Below are positions 57,281 to 64,000 of a stretch of 64,000 bases of DNA, piece by piece. The position numbers and the translations under genes were made by a program. The stretch is taken from the NCBI GenBank assembly GCA_035578905.1, contig JAQJVL010000564.1:186001-250000 (forward strand), read 5' to 3'. Source of the DNA: Stictocephala bisonia. Its lineage: Eukaryota > Arthropoda > Insecta > Hemiptera > Membracidae. Under the pieces are notes generated by a model. The model did not search any database and was not told the DNA's origin. It worked only from the letters and a program-made list of their open reading frames with translations. The stretch's first letter is position 1; every line of letters starts with the position of its first letter.

Positions 57281-59703
57281 ATTTTAATAATAAAGTGATC
57301 AAGCCTAGATAGCTACCAGTCAGATTGTTGCAGTGCTAGACAGTCGCCAAATCGGCACACATTAGTCCGCCAGCCAGAAGTGATAATAAATAATAAAGTA
57401 ATCAAGCCTAGATAGCTACCAGTCAGATTGTTGAAGTGCTAGACAGTCGCCAAATCGGCACACATTAGTCCGCCAGGCAGAAGTAATAATAAATAATAAA
57501 GTAATCAAGCCTAGATAGCTACCAGTCAGATTGTTGCAGTGCTAGACAGTCGCCAAATCGGCACACATTAGTCCGCCAGCCAGAAGTAATAATAAATAAT
57601 AAAGTAATCAAGCCTAGATAGCTACCAGTCAGATTGTTGCAGTGCTAGACAGTCGCCAAATCGGCACACATTAGTCCGCCAGCCAGAAGTAATAATAAAT
57701 AATAAAGTGATCAAGCCTAGATAGCTACCAGTCAGATTGTTGCAGTGCTAGACAGTCGCCAAATACGGCACACATTAGTCCGCCAGGCAGAAGTAATAAT
57801 AAATAATAAAGTGATGAAGCCTAGATAGCTACCAGTAAGATTGTTGCAGTGCTAGACAGTCGCCAAATACGGCACACATTAGTCCGCCAGCCAGAAGTAA
57901 TAATAAATAATAAAGTAATCAAGCCTAGATAGCTACCAGTCAGATTTTTGCAGTGCTAGACAGTCGCCAAATCGGCACACATTAGTCCGCCAGGCAGAAG
58001 TAATAATAAATAATAAAGTAATGAAGCCTAGATAGCTACCAGTAAGATTGTTGCAGTGCTAGACAGTCGCCAAATACGGCACACATTAGTCCGCCAGGCA
58101 GAAGTAATAATAAATAATAAAGTGATCAAGCCTAGATAGCTACCAGTCAGATTGTTGCAGTGCTAGACAGTCGCCAAATACGGCACACATTAGTCCGCCA
58201 GGCAGAAGTAATAATAAATAATAAAGTAATCAAGCCTAGATAGCTACCAGTCAGATTGTTGCAGTGCTAGACAGTCGCCAAATCGGCACACATTAGTCCG
58301 CCAGGCAGAAGTAATAATAAATAATAAAGTAATCAAGCCTAGATAGCTACCAGTCAGATTGTTGCAGTGCTAGACAGTCGCCAAATCGGCACACATTAGT
58401 CCGCCAGCCAGAAGTAATAATAAATAATAAAGTAATCAAGCCTAGATAGCTACCAGTCAGATTGTTGCAGTGCTAGACAGTCGCCAAATCGGCACACATT
58501 AGTCCGCCAGCCAGAAGTAATAATAAATAATAAAGTAATCAAGCCGTGGTTACTGGTAATGAAGCTGTAAGTGGTTACCTTCTAGATAGCTACCAGTCAG
58601 ATTGTTGCAGTGCTAGACAGTCGCCAAATCGGCACACATTAGTCCGCCAGCCAGAAGTAATAATAAATAATAAAGTAATCAAGCCTAGATAGCTACCAGT
58701 CAGATTGTTGCAGTGCTAGACAGTCGCCAAATACGGCACACATTAGTCCGCCAGGCAGAAGTAATAATAAATAATAAAGTGATGAAGCCTAGATAGCTAC
58801 CAGTCAGATTGTTGCAGTGCTAGACAGTCGCCAAATACGGCACACATTAGTCCGCCAGCCAGAAGTAATAATAAATAATAAAGTAATCAAGCCTAGATAG
58901 CTACCAGTCAGATTGTTGCAGTGCTAGACAGTCGCCAAATCGGCACACATTAGTCCGCCAGCCAGAAGTAATAATAAATAATAAAGTAATCAAGCCTAGA
59001 TAGCTACCAGTCAGATTGTTGCAGTGCTAGACAGTCGCCAAATCGGCACACATTAGTCCGCCAGCCAGAAGTAATAATAAATAATAAAGTAATCAAGCCT
59101 AGATAGCTACCAGTCAGATTGTTGCAGTGCTAGACAGTCGCCAAATCGGCACACATTAGTCCGCCAGGCAGAAGTAATAATAAATAATAAAGTAATCAAG
59201 CCTAGATAGCTACCAGTCAGATTGTTGCAGTGCTAGACAGTCGCCAAATCGGCACACATTAGTCCGCCAGGCAGAAGTAATAATAAATAATAAAGTAATC
59301 AAGCCTAGATAGCTACCAGTCAGATTGTTGCAGTGCTAGACAGTCGCCAAATCGGCACACATTAGTCCGCCAGGCAGAAGTAATAATAAATAATAAAGTA
59401 ATCAAGCCTAGATAGCTACCAGTCAGATTGTTGCAGTGCTAGACAGTCGCCAAATCGGCACACATTAGTCCGCCAGCCAGAAGTAATAATAAATAATAAA
59501 GTAATCAAGCCTAGATAGCTACCAGTCAGATTGTTGAAGTGCTAGACAGTCGCCAAATCGGCACACATTAGTCCGCCAGGCAGAAGTAATAATAAACAAT
59601 AAAGTGATCAAGCCTAGATAGCTACCAGTCAGATCGTTGCAGTGCTAGACAGTCGCCAAATACGGCACACATTAGTCCGCCAGGCAGAAGTAATAATAAA
59701 AAA
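57281..59703. repeat. 103-bp tandem repeat, about 23 copies
   Basis: Units contain aagcctagatagctaccagt, agattgttgcagtgctagac, agtcgccaaatcggcacaca and ttagtccgccagccagaagt, plus taataataaataataaagt. Landmarks step by 103 bp (57301, 57404, 57507), or 104 bp where aaatacggc replaces aaatcggc. One copy is interrupted at about 58546-58582 by an extra 37 bp (gtggttactggtaatgaagc, tgtaagtggttacctt), itself bounded by gtggttac repeats. The array ends in a short A-rich run. Confidence 0.97.
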
Positions 59704-60030
59704 TCCTCCCTGTAAGCCCATTTAAGAGCATAACCGGACATCGTTTAACGCCTGTAACTCTCTAAAAGGTTTGACAAACGGTCGTGTTGGCAAACACACT
59801 AATGGTGCTTTGTTTGTGATGCGGATTTGCCAAACAGTCACGCGTCTTCACTTCAATAATCTCCCTCCAATACAAACGGGCAGACGGAGATCTGCTTGAA
59901 TGTTTCCTTGTTTTCCCTCTCACTCTTCCCGACATATAAACTAAGTTAATTTAGTAACAATCGCAATCGATTGCTTACAAATAATCATATGATATAATTA
60001 ATGATTGAAAGCTTGAAATAACTCAGACTT
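59704..60030. other. Unassigned spacer
   Basis: Nothing recognisable. Confidence 0.4.
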
Positions 60031-61270
60031 ATAATTTTAGACCAATTTCTCTAACTCCGATATCCTCTAAAGTAATGGGGAAAATCATGAAAGACAAATT
60101 GCTTAGCTTCTTTAACAAAAAAATTTTTTAGTGAAAATCAATACGGTTTTAGAGCCGGCTTAAGCACTGAGAATGCACTTCAAAATTGTATGAGCTCAGT
60201 AAGGTATAAATAACAGTAAATATGTAAACAGCCTCTCTTAGACATAAAAAAAGCCTTTGACAGTACTATATATATAAAAAAAGTTTATGACTATAGTATT
60301 CATGGTATCGCTCACAATTGGTTTGCTATTTATTTGAATAAGAGGCGACAGTGTGTTAAAATAAATGGGTTATTTTGTCAAATTGGGTAAATAGAATATG
60401 GCGTACCACAAGGATCAGTATTAGGGGCAATATTATTTATTGTATATGTAAATGATTTATTTAAAGCTAATGTAAATGGTCAAATCACAGTGTTTGCTGA
60501 TTGATACAGCCCTTTTGTATGTCGAGCAGTCTGAAGGAGGCTTAGAAGAAAAGATTAATGCTGATTTAGAGTCACTCAAATGGTGGTTTGCTAAAAATAA
60601 ATTAGCTCTAAATGCTGGAAAGACTTGTTATGTAACTTTTCGTCTAAAGGGAGATATAAAGATGAGAAAGAATGTCATTTACAAATGTTTCAATTGCCTA
60701 ATCAACCAGATTGTTTATATTGTTCTCGTATAGGAGAAAAGGATAAAGTAAAGTATTTAGTGGTAACCTTAGATAAGGAACTGAACTGGAAGGGTCTCTT
60801 AACTAATCTTAGAGGGAAGGTTCTGTCGACAATTCGGTCCTTTTACTTCCTGCGGGAGGTATGTCCGATTGCAACAATGCGCACATTATACTTTGCCCTT
60901 GTACAGAGCAAGTTCGAAAATGGGGTTATATGTTGGGGGAACCTATCAAACAGTTTTAAAATCAATTGAAACAATGCAAAAGTGGTACTTTCGGCTAACT
61001 ATGGGAAAAAGTTTGAGAGAACCGTCTCTCCCTTGTTTCGTCCAACTTTTAAATCCAAATATTACCTTTAAGATTTATATTTGTATATAGATTACTTACA
61101 ATTTGTTGTACGAGAAGTGATACCTTTCCTAATTTTGTAAATACACATAGAGAAGGACTGAGAACTGGCGGTAACTTTCGAGTCCCAAAGCCAAAGACTA
61201 CTTTTTATATGAATACCCTCAAAAACTGTATAATTGTATTCCAGAATATATTAAATGTATAAAAAATATG
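60030..61270 (+). pseudogene. LINE (Jockey/CR1-like) reverse transcriptase pseudogene
   Basis: Readable in shifting frames: FRPISLTPISSKVMGKIMK near 60040, ENQYGFRAGLSTENALQN near 60135, DIKKAFDS near 60242 (motif A), WFAIYLNKRRQCVKINGL near 60319, EYGVPQGSVLGAILFIVYVN near 60397 (motif B), VFAD near 60491, where a stop replaces the second catalytic Asp, and LKWWFAKNKLALNAGKT near 60577. The C-terminal part follows as LRGKVLSTIRSFYFLREVCP near 60808 and YFALVQSKFENGVICWG near 60888. A basic tail region (NFRVPKPKTTFYMNTLKN) ends near 61230. The endonuclease domain is missing, so the copy is 5'-truncated. It carries several stops and at least two frameshifts. AT-rich DNA to about 61740 may be its 3' untranslated region. 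Confidence 0.9.
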
Positions 61271-62117
61271 AATAGATTCCTGACCTAGAATAGAATAACA
61301 TAGAAGGCCTTTTAAGTATTCAGGGATAGTTGTGCATAGACAAAGTTTCTCTTGTTATAGGATTTGTATGTAGCCTAAACATAAGGGGAAAAACATAATT
61401 TTCAGATAATATTGTCTCATTATATTATTTTGTATTATTGTTTTGTAAATGTATACAAGATAAATAGGGAAGATCTTTTCCCTTTTTTCTTTTAAGTTTT
61501 TGATGTAAGTTGCATATATATTGAGAATTTCTCTTCATTAAGTTATTATCTATCATTTTTGTTTTTTACTTGTATAGTTTATTAAGATGGACACATTTTA
61601 GGCAATGTTACAAACAATGGGGATAACCAAAGAAATATTTTTATACTTGTATCCGTATTTATACAACATTTTAAGTATAGTTTGAGTGTATTAGAAAATT
61701 ATTTACTTTTTGTATAAATAAAATGGGAAAGTTAGATTTATTCTGTTAGTCTGCCACCTATGGAATTAAATTTAGTTGTTTAATTACTTGTTATGGAATC
61801 TCTCAACAGGCATTTTTTGCCTTACGGACCCTATTATTTTTATCTATTTTACGGTTTTTTTATATTTTTTTAAATATATATATATATATAACTATATGTG
61901 TATCAGAGAGGAATTTAGAAGATTTTGTTACATATACTATAAGTTTGTAAGTTTTGTTTTATATAATTCATTTTGTAGTATCAAATGTACTGATTTTTGT
62001 ATTATAATGATGGAGGAAAATAAACTATTATTATATTTATAAACACTCATCGTATTAAAATGTATCATAAACGACAAAATAAATATAAATTGTAGTACTA
62101 AGGCAAATTAATAAAAT
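61271..62117. other. AT-rich stretch, possibly LINE 3' UTR then spacer
   Basis: No protein is recognised. A TA run lies at 61877-61890. Confidence 0.35.
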
Positions 62118-62468
62118 ATTACTTACGTGTATCAGCCAATGTGTCCAACATGTGAGATCTGGACGACGCGTTTCAGATCGAGCTCTCCATCAAGACACTT
62201 AGCCTATACAATACACCAAGGCTCACACGCGTCAAATATTATATTAAAATTTAACGAAAAACCACATGCCGGCACTCACTGATACTGAAAGACTATTGCG
62301 TGCCGGCATGTGGTTTTCTCATTAGTTAAATTTTAATTTAAACATAATCGTTGACGAGTGTGAACCTTGGTGTATTATGTAGGCTAAGTGTCATGATTGA
62401 TAGCTCTATCTGAAACGCGTCGTCCAGTTCTCACGTGTTGGACACATTGGCTGATACACGTAAGTAAT
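62118..62468. mobile_element. 351-bp foldback element with Penelope-like terminal motif
   Basis: The arms begin attacttacgtgtatcagcc and end ggctgatacacgtaagtaat. They pair over about 160 bp, and the inner 17 bases (aaaccacatgccggcac) are perfect. Each arm carries, pointing outward, a ctgaaacgcgtcgtcc segment preceded by a gatggagagctcgat-type stem, similar in style to the GAAAC boxes of the Penelope-like repeats. No coding capacity. Confidence 0.75.
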
Positions 62469-62703
62469 TATAGATCATCTGTCCGGGGCTAAAATGACTG
62501 ATTTCAATAAAATATATACTGTAAATACTAGTCTAGATTAGAGTACAACTATGATTGTGCTGCAACCATTGTCTATATGATTTTATCCCATAATTTGAAA
62601 TAAATGTGTAAACAATTTATTTATCTTACTAATCAACAAAAAATATTTGTGTAATGTTGTGTAACATTATACAACAGCAAAATATTGTATAGCAAAGAAT
62701 ACT

Positions 62704-62785
62704 TGGTTAAGTGGAAGAGAGGACTCTGTAGTCCTAACTTGGCCACTTAAATAAAGGCTAAATTTCATTTATTCATTCAATATTT
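62704..62785 (+). ncRNA. Structured retroposon-like 3' tail
   Basis: The outer stem ttaagtgg / ccacttaa encloses an inner perfect hairpin (aggact ctgt agtcct). It is followed directly by aataaa and a ttcatttattcattc repeat. This layout (double hairpin, polyadenylation signal, short tandem tail) fits the 3' end of a non-LTR retroposon. The body of the element is not recognised upstream. Confidence 0.45.
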
Positions 62786-62849
62786 TATGAATCGTGACTA
62801 TATAAAGATTCCCTAACATGAACAAATTATTAGTTGTAAAAAATTACCA

Positions 62850-63000
62850 TTTCTTGGCGATATGACGTTATTTAGCTTCCGGTACGGTGTAGTATCCGGG
62901 GAAGCCCTCATCGAGCTACGACAGTTTACGTCACTGTCATGACGTGAAAGTGTCGGAAGTGGAAGTGTCGAATTTCAGTTACCTCCCACGACACGTTACA
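62850..63000. promoter_or_regulatory. CpG-richer block with CRE-like TGACG motifs
   Basis: Three TGACGT-type sites (near 62862, 62927 and 62939) lie in a locally GC-rich segment just upstream of the exon-like stretch at 63048. There is no direct evidence of promoter function. Confidence 0.2.
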
Positions 63001-63047
63001 ACGTGATGATGGTAAGGCAAATTACCCGCAGCTTTCCCCGCCCACAG

Positions 63048-63136
63048 AATTGACAAAGGTGAAGGTGTCCGGTATCAGACATGTCTTCAGGCCAGGCCGA
63101 AGAGAGGCCGATTAGATGAAGAGAACCACGAAAGAG
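63048..63136 (+). other. Candidate 89-bp exon
   Basis: An acceptor-like gctttccccgcccacag ends at 63047 and a donor (aaagag/gtgaga) follows 63136. The only open frame includes IDKGEGVRYQTCLQARPKRG and RLDEENHER, hydrophilic and GC-rich. It is unrecognised. Confidence 0.25.
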
Positions 63137-64000
63137 GTGAGAAGACTAGAAGCAATGGTAATATGACGATGGGAGGGGTGGCAGGTTTGGAAAATATGGT
63201 AACAAATGAGGTAGTATTGTGTTAAGTAAGGAAGGAGAGTCAAATGGTTAGGGGTGCATGAAGGGGGTGAGGGAAATGGCTGGGACACACTATTAAAAGA
63301 AGTATTTATTGGGAATTGCTATACAAGAAATGGCTGAGAGAATAAGGAAGAAAAAGAAGGATATGACACCATATGATGGTTGGTATGAAGGATGAAAGAG
63401 GATCCTGTGAAATAAACAAAGTGGTAAATAGGACACAGTCGTAAAGAAATATGTTTGTAGACTTTCTAGGGGGCAGAATTACCCATGATGGCGAATTGAA
63501 GAAGAAAAACGTGAAAACTGTGACTTAGATGAGGAGAAGTTTTACCGTTATAATTGGTTATCAACAAAATGGCAGAAGGTATTTTACCATGTTTTGTTTA
63601 ATTCGTCTAGCTAGAATGTTTTCAGTCGACGCGATTGTTAAATTAACTATTTTACCTCGAGTATTCTGGAAGAGATTGGCTTAAATACAAGTCAATGAAA
63701 TGTATTTTATGTAGCAGCCAAAACTGCAAAAGGAGAGTTGAATTTATGTTCAAGGGTAGACTTTAAAAAAAGGGATAAATGTTGGAAAATTATTCTGTTA
63801 ATTCTGAGTTGAAAACGCTCTTTAATTGTTAGCTAACAAAGAGAAATTCGAAACTTTTCCAAATTTGTGTGGTGTTTAAAAAGTGAATTATATCCATTGA
63901 TTTCCATTTCCAAGTAACAAGTTAATAGAGCAAACCTTTTGTAAGTGTAAAAACAATGCAAGTTCGAAAGATATATGCTACAAAATTCACTTAAGCTCTA
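63137..64000. other. Unassigned spacer
   Basis: Purine-rich stretch at 63130-63480, then AT-rich. No feature is recognised. Confidence 0.35.

Overview
The window reads as AT-rich eukaryotic DNA from an arthropod, most likely an insect with a large transposon-loaded genome. The pointers are a Sailor-type DD82E transposase, Penelope-like retroelements with GIY-YIG endonuclease, decayed Jockey/CR1-like LINEs, many foldback elements, tRNA-derived SINE-like repeats and long satellite arrays. No complete host gene is visible. The only intact protein gene is a transposase, and the rest is mobile DNA, its fossils, tandem repeats and unrecognised AT-rich spacer. A few short stretches with good splice signals and protein-like reading frames suggest that parts of the window are introns of one or more host genes.

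Layout. 1-530: 73-bp tandem array abutting a long-arm foldback element (531-2240). 4218-11592: a DD82E Sailor-type transposon with 230-bp terminal inverted repeats and a 480-aa transposase on the minus strand. It is interrupted by a 4.5-kb TTAA-flanked, piggyBac-like non-autonomous element (4534-9006). 12.7-19.3 kb: degenerate and short tandem repeats, a TA microsatellite and spacer. 19.9-23 kb: three palindromic elements, a LINE fragment and a SINE-like repeat. One of the palindromes has perfect 69-bp arms around a Penelope-tail-like loop. 26-26.7 kb: 107-117-bp array. 27.8-29.8 kb: a relic of a Sailor-like terminal repeat, then a 5'-truncated Penelope-like element. 29.8-30.4 kb: a dispersed repeat with an inverted partner at 55.9-56.4 kb.

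31.5-39.5 kb: a 70-bp array, a foldback element, and a 6.5-kb, roughly 144-copy satellite of 45 bp whose monomer matches the last 45 bp of the foldback element. 41.65-43.54 kb: a second Penelope-like element on the minus strand, between direct repeats. 45.1-50 kb: a 43-bp/129-bp higher-order satellite. 50.6-51.1 kb and 60.0-61.3 kb: LINE reverse transcriptase remnants. 53-56 kb: foldback elements and a GT-rich minisatellite. 57.3-59.7 kb: a 103-bp array. 62.1-62.5 kb: another foldback element, followed by a structured retroposon-like 3' tail.

The genes do not form an operon or pathway. The main story is layered transposition (element within element) and satellite growth from transposon ends. 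All identifications come from reading motifs by eye; no database search was possible.
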